Shown: positions 27,698 to 35,733, counted from the stretch's first letter. The stretch: 64,000 bases of DNA from Yersinia alsatica (GCF_902170305.1 NZ_CABHWW010000010.1:19540-83539), one strand, 5' to 3'. Numbers and translations: made by a program. Notes: generated by a model from the sequence alone, not told the origin.

Positions 27698-28029
27698 GCC
27701 GCACTCCCTTTGATTTGTATTATCACATCTTTGAATTGCTGTTTCTCACTACTGGTCAGCGTATCTTTTTGATTTTTGGGGTAGACAGTAAAAAACCATA
27801 TCCTTCCCTGTGGTTCCTGATAGTAATAAATAACGCGGACACCACCACTTTTCCCTTTCTGGCCGATGGCAAATCTTACCTTGCGTACACCGCTGGTACC
27901 CACAATCAATGCACCCGAAGATGGGTTTAATAGCAAGACTTGCTGAAGCTCTCTGAACTCATCTTCGGTTAGTAATACCTCCCGTTGCTTAGAGAAGAAC
28001 GGGGTTTCAATGAACTGCAAAAAATCCAT
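27694..28029 (-). CDS. RelE/HigB-type toxin
   Basis: A 111-residue protein of the RelE/ParE superfamily. It has the beta-sheet pattern VRKVRFAIGQKGKSGGVRVIYYY followed by RIWFFTVYPKNQKDTLT, typical of ribosome-dependent mRNA interferases of the HigB2 branch, with Lys/Arg-rich strands and the YxKN-like C-terminal segment. AAGGATG precedes the ATG. A dyad 25 bp upstream is a likely autoregulatory operator. Activity is inferred from family. Confidence 0.85.
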   Translation of the reverse strand: MDFLQFIETPFFSKQREVLLTEDEFRELQQVLLLNPSSGALIVGTSGVRKVRFAIGQKGKSGGVRVIYYYQEPQGRIWFFTVYPKNQKDTLTSSEKQQFKDVIIQIKGSAA

Positions 28030-28053
28030 TATGTAGTCATCCTTGACATCACC

Positions 28054-28072
28054 TTAACTTAGGCTGAGTTAA
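28054..28072. promoter_or_regulatory. Candidate operator of the toxin-antitoxin operon
   Basis: An imperfect palindrome, TTAACT-7-AGTTAA, just upstream of the toxin ribosome site, the position where HigA-type antitoxins bind. Confidence 0.5.
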
Positions 28073-28166
28073 TTTTAGTCTTACATGGTAAGGATTTCAA
28101 TCTGTTTATTGACTAATGCATACTTTCGGGAAAGGCATCTCACGATGCCTTTTTGTATTTTGGGCG

Positions 28167-28355
28167 TTATGCCGCAGCTTCCAGAGGTTCGTTGAGATCT
28201 TGATGATAGATGCGGTGTAGCAGGTCTATTTGCTGTTGTAGGACAAAATTGAGTATTTCTTTCACTTCCTGCGATTCGAGTGTGACGATGGCGTAAATCA
28301 GCGCACGGCAGTGATCAATGACTTCTTCTAATTCTGGGGGCGAATTATCGTACAT
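28167..28355 (-). CDS. Small acidic protein of unknown function
   Basis: A 62-residue protein starting MYDNSPPELEEVIDHCRAL and largely helical (ALIYAIVTLESQEVKEILNFV). It has a strong GGAGGTG ribosome site 7-8 nt before the ATG at 28355. The start overlaps by 11 bp the end of a 32-codon reading frame in another phase, suggesting translational coupling. It resembles the small genes of P4-like satellites but I cannot name a family. Confidence 0.6.
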   Translation of the reverse strand: MYDNSPPELEEVIDHCRALIYAIVTLESQEVKEILNFVLQQQIDLLHRIYHQDLNEPLEAAA

Positions 28356-28443
28356 GGCGCACCTCCGTCGGGAGAGTGGCGGCCAGTGATGTTGGCAGGT
28401 GAAGAAAAACTGTGCGGCAAGGGGCTTTAGTCGTCGAATCCAT
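28345..28443 (-). CDS. Small leader reading frame (32 aa) overlapping the next gene
   Basis: ATG at 28443 after GAGAGG; encodes MDSTTKAPCRTVFLHLPTSL and a basic end, stopping 11 bp inside the downstream gene. The latter's ribosome site lies within this frame. This layout suits a leader peptide or a coupled small protein. A second frame through the same stretch (start 28484) is also open. Evidence is position and ribosome site only. Confidence 0.4.
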   Translation of the reverse strand: MDSTTKAPCRTVFLHLPTSLAATLPTEVRHVR

Positions 28444-28490
28444 GATGACAACCTCTCAGTTGATGGCTTTAAAATCACCACCAAGAGACG

Positions 28491-28877
28491 CTACCTCAAG
28501 AGGGTGGTGAGCTGAACGAGGTTAGCGTAACCGGTCAACAGAGAACCCGGCGCATCTTTCGATGCCCCCGTCCAGCCCACCATTGCTTTTTCACAGGTGT
28601 AACTGTACCCGCACATAGTAACCGCCATCGCTGCCGAGAGCAGATCAAAATAGCAAAATTGAGGGTCATTAGGGCTGGGGGAGCGGATCACGCTGAGCGC
28701 GTCCTGAATCAATAATGGCGGCGTAACTGGCCTGGCATCATTCAATTCGATCAGCAGCCAGTTAGCTATCTGCGCTTGACTCATCGCGGGGTGGAGATGT
28801 GATATCCGGTTAATCAGCTCCCTGATACTGATAAATTCCTGCTGCTTCGCCTTGAGCTTTTCCGCTGGGTTTATCAT
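28491..28877 (-). CDS. Island protein of unknown function
   Basis: A 128-residue soluble protein with AGGAG 7-8 nt before its ATG. It starts MINPAEKLKAKQQEFISIRE and has a helical N-terminal half and a Cys-containing C-terminal half (FCYFDLLSAAMAVTMCGYSY). No known domain is recognised. It lies upstream of, and on the same strand as, two small genes, and together they look like a satellite-phage operon near the integrase. Confidence 0.6.
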   Translation of the reverse strand: MINPAEKLKAKQQEFISIRELINRISHLHPAMSQAQIANWLLIELNDARPVTPPLLIQDALSVIRSPSPNDPQFCYFDLLSAAMAVTMCGYSYTCEKAMVGWTGASKDAPGSLLTGYANLVQLTTLLR

Positions 28878-29017
28878 GAGATTACTCCTGTTATCTCTGG
28901 TTGGCCCTGCTTTGAATGGTACCGAACATAATGGTTCAAAGTGAAAGTAGTAGGGGGATGGTGTTGATTTCAGTTCGGTGTACAGTGATATTCAATCGGA
29001 TGTATCGCTATAGGTTT

Positions 29018-29119
29018 TTTGAGATAATCTACAAACAATAATCTGTTAACATTATGGCTATAAAGTGTTTTTTAATCTATTTTTAAGATAATCATATTTA
29101 CATATTTGAGATAATCTAA
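29018..29119. repeat. Three GATAATC repeats before a gene fragment
   Basis: TGAGATAATCTA occurs at about 29020-29031 and again at 29107-29118, with a related AAGATAATC at 29085-29093. The repeats lie in AT-rich DNA directly before the ATG at 29124. They could be operator half-sites or remains of a duplication. Confidence 0.4.
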
Positions 29120-29123
29120 CTTT

Positions 29124-29291
29124 ATGCCTAAATTTAATCACTATGATTTAGCACTGTTAAACCCCAGTTTCGACTCGCTACTGGTTGATGCGTTGACCGA
29201 GCTTGAGTTACTGAGACACCTGCGCCTTGAAACTGATGTGCATCCTTTGTTATTTGCGCAGTTAAAAAGTATTTTTCATATGTTGGAATGA
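29124..29291 (+). pseudogene. Short reading frame, possibly the N-terminal stub of a Fic-family protein
   Basis: 55 codons, starting [18 protein letters not shown] and ending LKSIFHMLE before TGA. The amphipathic pattern and ending resemble the start of Fic-domain AMPylators, where a helix with an E-G/N inhibitory motif would follow; that part is missing. There is no clear ribosome site. The family call is from memory and tentative; it may instead be a small intact gene. Confidence 0.3.
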
Positions 29292-29599
29292 TGCTTTTGA
29301 TGGTTAAACATAGGGTGAAGATAACAAAGCCATTCCCCAATCTGAGCTTTTTTTCAGCCCAATTTGGGAGCAAACATTAATTCGAGGGTATTGTTGGTGG
29401 TATATGAATAGTTTAACTAAAAAACATTATTTAACAATTACTTAAGTTTTTAGTTTTACTCCTGTAGGATCTCCAAATTATCCGTATAGGACGAATTTGG
29501 GACGTAACCGCCAAAAATGCTATCAATTTGCTTGGCATGAACACTCAAATAACACAGTGTAAGGTGAGCATACTTCCATACCATTTCAATCGATTCTTA

Positions 29600-29811
29600 A
29601 CCGCCCATTTCCTGCAAACCGTCTCCCTTGCTCCTGATCGGCAATGCGCTGGCGACGCCAAACGCTTTTCCAGTATCCGTTGCCGTTCCTGTTGATGAAT
29701 ACTTTGTTGAACCGGGATTAATTCTGCGCAATGATTGACGTGAGTAATAGTTACCGCAGGAAGTAATACGCCAGCAATTAATATAAAATTATAGGAAAAC
29801 AGCTAGGGCAT
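29600..29811 (-). pseudogene. Possible remnant of a TpsB (ShlB/FhaC-type) transporter gene
   Basis: The minus strand reads Met-Pro-stop, then a signal-peptide-like run ([17 protein letters not shown]) and [20 protein letters not shown], which looks like the N-terminal helix of two-partner-secretion outer-membrane proteins. The frame then degrades. A CdiA/FhaB-type remnant lies near 47 kb. The call rests on pattern resemblance over about 45 residues. Confidence 0.3.
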
Positions 29812-30203
29812 ACTCTTATTTTCCCTGATAGGTAGATAAAGAGTAGATTTAAATAATTTATTGCATTATTCCTGCTTATCTATTGTTTTTAAGGTGTTTT
29901 TAATTCTATAAATAACACAGTAGCGCCTGATTATTGTGGGAGATATCCTGAAATCTGGATAAAGCCAAGAAATATCTTATTCTGATGGATGCAAAGTGAA
30001 AGGAAGTAAATATTAAATATCGCCGTAAATGTTAAATCAATTGTTACGTTTACGCCCATGAGTATGATAAAATCAATGCAGATTTTGAGCTTGGCAGAGT
30101 ATGTCCGTTCCCCAATTAACAAAGCTTCGTAATCCGTAAAAGTCTGGCAGTTCCTGAACGTGACAACCTGTTTTGTGATGATGAAATGTAATTCAACATA
30201 TAA

Positions 30204-30218
30204 AATACTGGCAGTATT
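30204..30218. promoter_or_regulatory. Dyad upstream of luxI (candidate LuxR-type or RNA-structure site)
   Basis: AATACTG-G-CAGTATT, a perfect 7-bp inverted repeat, ends 17 bp before the luxI start. The core CTGGCAG is repeated 64 bp upstream. It may be an operator of the convergent LuxR protein or a hairpin over the leader. Confidence 0.4.
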
Positions 30219-30235
30219 AAATATCAGGAAAGTAA

Positions 30236-30886
30236 ATGTTAGAAATTTTCGATGTCCGATACAGTGAGTTGACTGATGTACGGTCTGAAGATCTGTATAA
30301 ATTGAGGAAAAAGACATTTAAAGATCGGCTTAATTGGGCGGTGAATTGCAGTAATGATATGGAATTCGATGAATATGACAATCCAGATACACGTTACCTA
30401 CTGGGTGTTTATCAGGGGCAATTAATCTGTAGTGTCCGTTTTATCCCTCTCCGTCTACCTAATATGATCACCCATACTTTTAACGCTCTCTTCTCTGACG
30501 TGGTGTTACCTACAGAAGGGTATATAGAGTCGAGCCGTTTCTTTGTTGATAAAACCCGCGCCCAGTTGCTTTTGGGGAGCCGTTATCCCATCAGTTATGT
30601 GTTCTTTCTGTCGATTATTAATTACTCTCGACATCATGGATACTTAGGTATTTATACTATTGTCAGCCGGGCCATGTTCACCATACTTAGGCGATCAGGT
30701 TGGCAGGTAGAGGTAATAGAAGAAGGCGATGTTGCGGAAAAAGAACGTATCTATCTACTGCGTCTCCCGACAGATCAGAATAACCAGGCTCGTTTACTCC
30801 GACAAGTTAGTCAACTCTTGCAGGATCCAGATCTTACATTGAGTACATGGCCAATGGTGCTGCCTATCATATCAGAACCGGTTTGA
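30236..30886 (+). CDS. yenI: Acyl-homoserine-lactone synthase, YenI-like
   Basis: A 216-residue LuxI-family enzyme that joins S-adenosylmethionine and an acyl-carrier-protein fatty acid into the quorum signal. All family-invariant residues are visible: Arg24, Phe28 and Trp34 (LRKKTFKDRLNW), Asp45 and Asp48, Arg69 (CSVRFIPL), and Glu97/Arg100 in YIESSRFF. AGGAAAG precedes the ATG. Its last 20 bp overlap the end of the convergent luxR gene. The sequence resembles Y. enterocolitica YenI as I remember it, hence the symbol; chain length of the signal cannot be read. Confidence 0.93.
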   Translation: MLEIFDVRYSELTDVRSEDLYKLRKKTFKDRLNWAVNCSNDMEFDEYDNPDTRYLLGVYQGQLICSVRFIPLRLPNMITHTFNALFSDVVLPTEGYIESSRFFVDKTRAQLLLGSRYPISYVFFLSIINYSRHHGYLGIYTIVSRAMFTILRRSGWQVEVIEEGDVAEKERIYLLRLPTDQNNQARLLRQVSQLLQDPDLTLSTWPMVLPIISEPV

Positions 30887-31610
30887 TCAGTTCGAGTTCA
30901 ACGCCAAGCCTGATTGCCTGTTTGGCGTTAATCACTCCCAGTTTTTTTACCACATTTCCTATGTGATATTTTACTGTTCTTGGCGTGATGTCTGTAATCA
31001 GCGCAATTTCCTGATAGGTTTTTCCCATGCTGGCCCAGTGAAGTACTTCATTTTCGCGGGGGGTTAAAATGGCTTTACTCGGTATTTCTACCCCTTTGCG
31101 TTCTGGGTTATTACCCTTATTTTGACTTAGCATAAGCATCTTTTCATGGATTTCGATCAGGGATATCTGTAGTTTCCCCCTGTCTTTAGATACACTATCT
31201 TCTCGTCCTTGTTGAACACTATCGTCCATTATCAGTGATAACATTGCCATGTTATTCATTGTATCGTGGAGGACATAAGTGTAGCCATTAACGATATTAT
31301 ATTGTTTGGAAAGGGTAAAAATTTTTGATGATTTTAAATCTGACAAGATAGTGATATTTTCATCCCATGAGAACGGTGAGAATCGTTTCAAAGCAGTTAG
31401 AACGATGGGATCGATATGTTGGAAGCTATTGGTTGTGTAGAGTTCAGCCCACTCATTTGGATAGCTGGTAATAATAAATATATCGGCAGAATTCTTTTTA
31501 TTGATCACCATGTAAGTGTATTTGGGATTACCATAGGCGATGAGTTTTCTATCAATATAATCACGCAGCGTTTCTATTATCTCTGCATTTTTTTTGAAAC
31601 CAGAATGCAT
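30867..31610 (-). CDS. yenR: LuxR-family quorum-sensing regulator, YenR-like
   Basis: A 247-residue regulator. The N-terminal autoinducer-binding domain keeps the Trp, Tyr and Asp-Pro signature (NEWAELY, HIDPIV, SWDEN). The C-terminal LuxR helix-turn-helix runs LTPRENEVLHWASMGKTYQE to VKYHIGNVVKKLG. GGAGTGGGG precedes the ATG. It is convergent with the synthase gene, overlapping 20 bp at the 3' ends, the arrangement seen in ExpR/EsaR/YenR loci, whose regulators often act without the signal and are released by it. Confidence 0.93.
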   Translation of the reverse strand: MHSGFKKNAEIIETLRDYIDRKLIAYGNPKYTYMVINKKNSADIFIITSYPNEWAELYTTNSFQHIDPIVLTALKRFSPFSWDENITILSDLKSSKIFTLSKQYNIVNGYTYVLHDTMNNMAMLSLIMDDSVQQGREDSVSKDRGKLQISLIEIHEKMLMLSQNKGNNPERKGVEIPSKAILTPRENEVLHWASMGKTYQEIALITDITPRTVKYHIGNVVKKLGVINAKQAIRLGVELELIKPVLI

Positions 31611-31711
31611 TTCCCCACTCCATTTACTGTCTTAAAGTACAATACAATATTGCCCTTTAGTACAACTATCGTCCCACGCTAGCATCCGTATAATCATCAT
31701 CAGGAGTTGAT

Positions 31712-31840
31712 AAAAAAACCTGACCATGAGAGTCAGGCGACAACATTAGTCTAATCAACACCAGGGAAAACAATAAATATACTGATGGAAAATGCTACAG
31801 AAGTGCATTTGTTTTTGCAAGTGTAACTTCTGGAGTATGA
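31712..31840 (-). ncRNA. Candidate small RNA upstream of yenR
   Basis: On the minus strand a near-ideal terminator, CCTGAC-TCTCATG-GTCAGG followed by seven T (31737-31712), has no gene in front of it. About 60 bp before it another hairpin can form, CAGAAGT/ACTTCTG (31832-31798). TATATT at about 31850 could be a -10 box. A transcript of roughly 125 nt would start near 31838. In Y. enterocolitica YenR is known to activate a small RNA, YenS; whether this is it is unknown. Confidence 0.4.
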
Positions 31841-32282
31841 AATATAATGAACTACTTACTTGTCCTTATTCCTCTTTCGACAGACCAAGATTAATTAGCA
31901 TGTGAATTACTTTGCATTTTCAGGTAATAATATGATTGATAACGATTGGAATTAGATTAGATTATCCTGTTAGAAATATACATCGTCATGATCCTTCCTC
32001 ACTCGCAATTCAATAGCACCCGCCCAAAGTAGGCATTCTCAGTAGATTGGGGCATTGGCGCTGCTAATACTTAAGCAGCACCAGGCTTTCATCATTACTG
32101 GATTTTGTTAATTGTAATGGCTCAATAAGACCGGACACATTATTAGAGATTTAATAAACAATATTAACGAGGTGAAAATGTTACGGCTACGACAATATGA
32201 GCCTAGGTGGATTTTCATTTAGAGTTCAATGTGGGCTCATTGCGAACTCGGCCATTTACGATGGCAAACCGCTACCAATCGG
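31840..32282. other. Non-coding stretch between the small-RNA candidate and a regulator fragment
   Basis: No gene seen. A GAGGTGAAAATG at 32169-32180 opens only 14 codons. The composition is AT-rich and looks like decayed island DNA. Confidence 0.5.
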
Positions 32283-32501
32283 TTACTCCTCGCATTGGAC
32301 GCTTAACAATGCGATCCCAGCTTCGTGGTAATCAGCAGCATCTTCCGGCAGGGTATCGAGCACAATGGTGTCGATTTGTGCCGGAGTGGCGAACTGCGCC
32401 AGTGAAGTGTTGCCCAGCTTTGTATGATCGCAGACTACAATCACCTGATTGGCGTGTTCCACCATACTGCGTTTGGTTTCTGCTAGCATAATGTCGGCCA
32501 C
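32283..32501 (-). pseudogene. C-terminal fragment of a DeoR-family sugar regulator
   Basis: 72 codons matching the end of DeoR-type repressors: AETKRSMVEHANQVIVVCDHTKLGNTSLAQF, here cut into the recognisable blocks AETKRSMVEHA and VVCDHTKLGNTS, then DTIVLDT. The N-terminal helix-turn-helix and most of the sensor domain are missing, and sequence upstream (from 32502) is unrelated. No start with a ribosome site exists, so it is a remnant, perhaps of the regulator of an older sugar operon here. Confidence 0.75.
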
Positions 32502-32648
32502 GCATGCTCCATACCTACAGACGAAATATCTCCTCTAAATCTCAGGTTGAAAGTTTGTCACGTTTAAGGGGTAAACTTGAGGGTCGAACAGCCCAAAGGG
32601 ATATTCCCCTTCAGGCTCTCTCACAACCGCACATGGAATAACCGGCAT

Positions 32649-33206
32649 TCACCACCGGTAATAAATATGTTCCGCATGCTCGCGTGCTGACGCGTCATTC
32701 CCTTCCAGTCTTGCCGCAATAGTTAGAGCAAAATCAAATACGCGGCCTAATCCTTTGCCGCTGATTAAGTTACCGTCTTCCACCACGTCTGCATCCACGT
32801 AAACGCCGTCTGTGACTTGTTGCCATAAGTCACCAGAGCACACATAGCGACGGCCTTTCAACAAACCGTTACCTCCTAATACCCGCGCTGCAGCAGAACA
32901 AATTGGACAGATAAATTTCCCCGCTTCATCGTGGCGCTGCACAAAAGCAATCACGCTTTTGCTGTTAGCCATGAATATGCTGCCTTCCGGGCCACCCGGT
33001 AAAACGATGGCATCAAATGTAGTATCAAAACTTTCACTCAGTGTAGCATCGGCCACCATCGGGATATCGTGATAGCTCACCACTGTACGGGTATCAACAC
33101 AGGAAAGTGTTTGTACATTAATCTTCAACCTGCGAAGAATATCAATGGTAACAATGGCTTCCCCTTCTTCAAAACCGGGTGCCAGTAGTACTGCAACAGT
33201 TTTCAT
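32649..33206 (-). CDS. DJ-1/PfpI family protein
   Basis: A 185-residue protein starting MKTVAVLLAPGFEEGEA, with the conserved Glu at 14-15 and the nucleophile-elbow Cys103 in CPICSAAARVLGG, as in DJ-1/YajL proteins. GGAGGG precedes the ATG at 33206; a longer in-frame start inside the upstream gene was rejected. It is the last gene of the glucuronide operon, 23 bp after the GH88 gene. Family roles include aldehyde detoxification and protein repair; here it may handle the reactive keto-uronate released by the hydrolase, but that is inference. Confidence 0.85.
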   Translation of the reverse strand: MKTVAVLLAPGFEEGEAIVTIDILRRLKINVQTLSCVDTRTVVSYHDIPMVADATLSESFDTTFDAIVLPGGPEGSIFMANSKSVIAFVQRHDEAGKFICPICSAAARVLGGNGLLKGRRYVCSGDLWQQVTDGVYVDADVVEDGNLISGKGLGRVFDFALTIAARLEGNDASAREHAEHIYYRW

Positions 33207-33229
33207 TACTGCCCTCCAGGGGTTAAAAC

Positions 33230-34420
33230 TTACCAGTAGGAATGCCAAACTTGACGCAGTCGTGCCAGCGCTTCGAGGTAGAAATAGTCTCCCCAACTGC
33301 AACATTCATCGACTCCTTTACCGCTCGCCATGTGGTAAACCGAGTGTTTCAGCAGACCTTCACAAGCCTCATCATCGCGCGCCAGATAGTTGTCGGTAAG
33401 CGACTCAACAATGCACAGTGCCATTTCTTCGTAATGGGCGCGATGTTGGTCAAGTGTTGGCAATATCTTCACCAGTTCTAGTAGGCCGCAGGCTGCAATT
33501 GCCGCCGCCGAGCTGTCGCGTACTGCATTAGTGCCGAGTAACGCCAGATCCCAATGGCAAATGTTATCCTCCGGCAGGCGGTTGATAAAATAATGCGCCA
33601 AGCTGCGTGACAGTTCGACCATGCTTTTGTCACCGGAATGCAAGTAGCTGAGCAGGAAGCCGTAAATACCCCATGCCTGTCCGCGCGACCAGCAAGACGT
33701 GTCGTTGTAGCCTTGATGTGTGTTGCCGAAACGCGGCTCACCTGTTTTCACATCCATATAGTAAGTGTGCCAGGTCGAGGCGTCCGGCCGAACGATGTAT
33801 TTCGCGGCCTGTTCGACGTGTGCTATCGCCGCCTGTGCATAACGTGGGTCGCCGGTTTGCTCGCTGGCCCAGTACAGCAGTGGTAGATTCATATTACAGT
33901 CGATTATCATACGCCCCTGCTGCTCTGGGTCGTTTAAGTCGCCCCATGCCTGAATGATTTTCGCTGTCGGATTAAAGCGTTCCATCAGTGCATCGGCAGC
34001 CTTCAGTGCCGACCGACGAGCAGATTCATTACCGGTTAGTCGCCATGCGTTAACGCAGGATAATGAATACAGGAAGCCGAGATCGTGAGTCGCCGTATCG
34101 ATGCGTTTCTCGATACGTTCCGTGAATGAAGCAACATAGCGCTCGGCAGCTTCACGGTACTTCTTATCCCCGGTCATTTCCCAGACCAGCCAAAGTTGTC
34201 CTGGCCAAAAACCCGTGGTCCATTCCACGTTTTCAGTACGTGGCCAGACGCCATTTTCACAAGCTTCACCGGGGAATTTATCGCCAAAGGCAATCATGTT
34301 TTTGTCCAGCTTGCGCGTAATGCGTGCCAGTGCTTCGTCCAGTTTCTGGCGCAGTGCCAGTCTATCGGTCTGGTGCAGTTCAATCGGGCGCAGGGCCTCA
34401 GTCTTCACAGAATGAGTCAT
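33230..34420 (-). CDS. Glycoside hydrolase family 88, unsaturated glucuronyl hydrolase
   Basis: A 396-residue alpha6/alpha6-barrel enzyme without a signal peptide. The two key Asp residues of GH88 are at 113 (THDLGFLY) and 174 (MIIDCNMNLPLL); WTTGFWPGQLWL and SCWSRGQAWGIYG are typical. It hydrates and splits delta-4,5-unsaturated glucuronic acid from oligosaccharides produced by polysaccharide lyases. It acts in the cytoplasm on imported disaccharides. AGGAG precedes the ATG at 34420; it follows the permease gene by 13 bp. Confidence 0.92.
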   Translation of the reverse strand: MTHSVKTEALRPIELHQTDRLALRQKLDEALARITRKLDKNMIAFGDKFPGEACENGVWPRTENVEWTTGFWPGQLWLVWEMTGDKKYREAAERYVASFTERIEKRIDTATHDLGFLYSLSCVNAWRLTGNESARRSALKAADALMERFNPTAKIIQAWGDLNDPEQQGRMIIDCNMNLPLLYWASEQTGDPRYAQAAIAHVEQAAKYIVRPDASTWHTYYMDVKTGEPRFGNTHQGYNDTSCWSRGQAWGIYGFLLSYLHSGDKSMVELSRSLAHYFINRLPEDNICHWDLALLGTNAVRDSSAAAIAACGLLELVKILPTLDQHRAHYEEMALCIVESLTDNYLARDDEACEGLLKHSVYHMASGKGVDECCSWGDYFYLEALARLRQVWHSYW

Positions 34421-34433
34421 AACATCTCCTGAA

Positions 34434-35714
34434 TTAAGGTTTAACAGGTTCAATCGGGGCAGTATTGAGCACTGGGGTAAAATTACGAGATTCATCGCGT
34501 TTTGACTGACAGCGCGAGAGTGTAAAGGCGGAAATTAAAGTAAACAGCAACGCGCAAGAACCCATCATCAGGTAGGTGTGCTCAAAGCCAATTTTGTCGT
34601 AAAGATAGCCAGCAGGAGGCGCAACCACGACGGAACCGACATATATCATCGCCTGATAGCCAAGCAGGTACATGGTCGCGTTAACTTTCTTGTTAAAATG
34701 TTCGGCGATGTATTTGAAAACTGAAATCAGCAGCAGTGAAATCTCAAGGCCGTAGAAGGGTTTAATGATCGAAATAATCAACGGATCGGAGGTCAGGCCG
34801 GAAGCAATCAAGCGCGCACCCACCACGCAACCGCAGAGCAGTAGCCCGCGTTTTGCTCCGTAATAGTTAACCAGTAGCGGGATAAACATCATCATCACAA
34901 ACTCGGTGCCGGACTGAACGGTGCTCAGATAGCCGTACCAGGCATTGCCCTGTTCTTTGGTCGAGAAGAACGAGACGAAATAGCGCGGGAACTGCTGCTC
35001 GGCGATAAACATCATCCACACTACGCCAGCGACGTAGAGGCTAAACATCCAGAACTTGCGGTTTTGCAACAGCACCAATACATCGGCAAAAACAATCTTA
35101 TTCGCCGAAACTACATTGTTATTACGCAAGTGTTCGTCGCCAATTTTCAGGCTAATCAGCACCAGCAGCATCAGAACTGAAGTGGTGCTGCTAACAATGA
35201 AATTTGCCAGCGGTGTGAAGTTAAACAGTAGGCCAGATACCGAAGCCGCCATCGCCCAGCCGAGCGATCCCCACATACGAATACGACCAAACTCCAGGCC
35301 ATATAAACGGCTAAAGCGGTCGGCATAAGATTCGGACGCAGCCACACCCGCATACCAACCGAGGCTTAGGTAGAACGCACCGATAACAATCCCTACCATG
35401 GTGTGACTCAAAAGCAGAGGCTGGTAAATAAACACGAAGAAAGGTGCCATCAGCGCGGACACTAGGCAAACGAAATAGAGCAGGTATTTGCTCATGCCGA
35501 TTTTGTCCATGATGTAGCCATAAATCGGTTTGAGGATCACTGCAAATACGCCGTTAATGGCAAATACGCTGCCGATAGTGATACTGTCCAGCCCGACTTT
35601 CTGGCTGAGCCACAGTGCATAAAGTCCAAAACTTGATGACCAAGTAAAGAAATAGAGAAAAATGAAGCTGCTCATTTTTATCTGTGCGGTGCGAGTAATT
35701 GTCGAAATCGTCAT
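34434..35714 (-). CDS. LacY-type MFS oligosaccharide:H+ symporter
   Basis: A 426-residue protein with 12 hydrophobic helices and LacY-family signatures: FFTWSSSFGLYALWLS at the start, GYIMDKIGMSKYLL in the first loop, and FGRIRMWGSLGWA before helix 5. It should import a disaccharide with a proton. The operon context (GH88 and DUF2264 hydrolases) suggests an unsaturated or saturated glucuronyl disaccharide. AGGAG precedes the ATG; gaps to its neighbours are 19 and 13 bp. Confidence 0.88.
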   Translation of the reverse strand: MTISTITRTAQIKMSSFIFLYFFTWSSSFGLYALWLSQKVGLDSITIGSVFAINGVFAVILKPIYGYIMDKIGMSKYLLYFVCLVSALMAPFFVFIYQPLLLSHTMVGIVIGAFYLSLGWYAGVAASESYADRFSRLYGLEFGRIRMWGSLGWAMAASVSGLLFNFTPLANFIVSSTTSVLMLLVLISLKIGDEHLRNNNVVSANKIVFADVLVLLQNRKFWMFSLYVAGVVWMMFIAEQQFPRYFVSFFSTKEQGNAWYGYLSTVQSGTEFVMMMFIPLLVNYYGAKRGLLLCGCVVGARLIASGLTSDPLIISIIKPFYGLEISLLLISVFKYIAEHFNKKVNATMYLLGYQAMIYVGSVVVAPPAGYLYDKIGFEHTYLMMGSCALLFTLISAFTLSRCQSKRDESRNFTPVLNTAPIEPVKP

Positions 35715-35733
35715 ACGAGTTTCTCCTGAGCCA

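Larger units (their letters stand above)
29292..30235. other. Gene-poor, AT-rich stretch before the luxI gene
   Basis: 944 bp without an intact gene. It contains a weak AACTAAAAA/TTTTTAGTT inverted repeat at about 29414-29455, a likely two-partner-secretion remnant on the minus strand (29600-29811), two CTGGCAG motifs (30144-30150 and 30208-30214), and the luxI leader. Long frames on the minus strand that overlap the luxI start have no ribosome site and were not accepted. Confidence 0.6.

Noticed and set aside
28152..28165. TGGGCGTTATG as a possible copy of the tRNA 3' end (attR)
   Set aside because: Only GGGCGT is shared with the tRNA end; too short to be an attachment repeat.
29134..29373. 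A 79-codon minus-strand frame
   Set aside because: No ribosome site and no pattern; the opposite strand frame at 29124 looks more protein-like.
29931..30317. A 128-codon minus-strand frame overlapping the luxI start
   Set aside because: Phe/Ile/Thr-rich AT-driven composition, no ribosome site, antisense to luxI.
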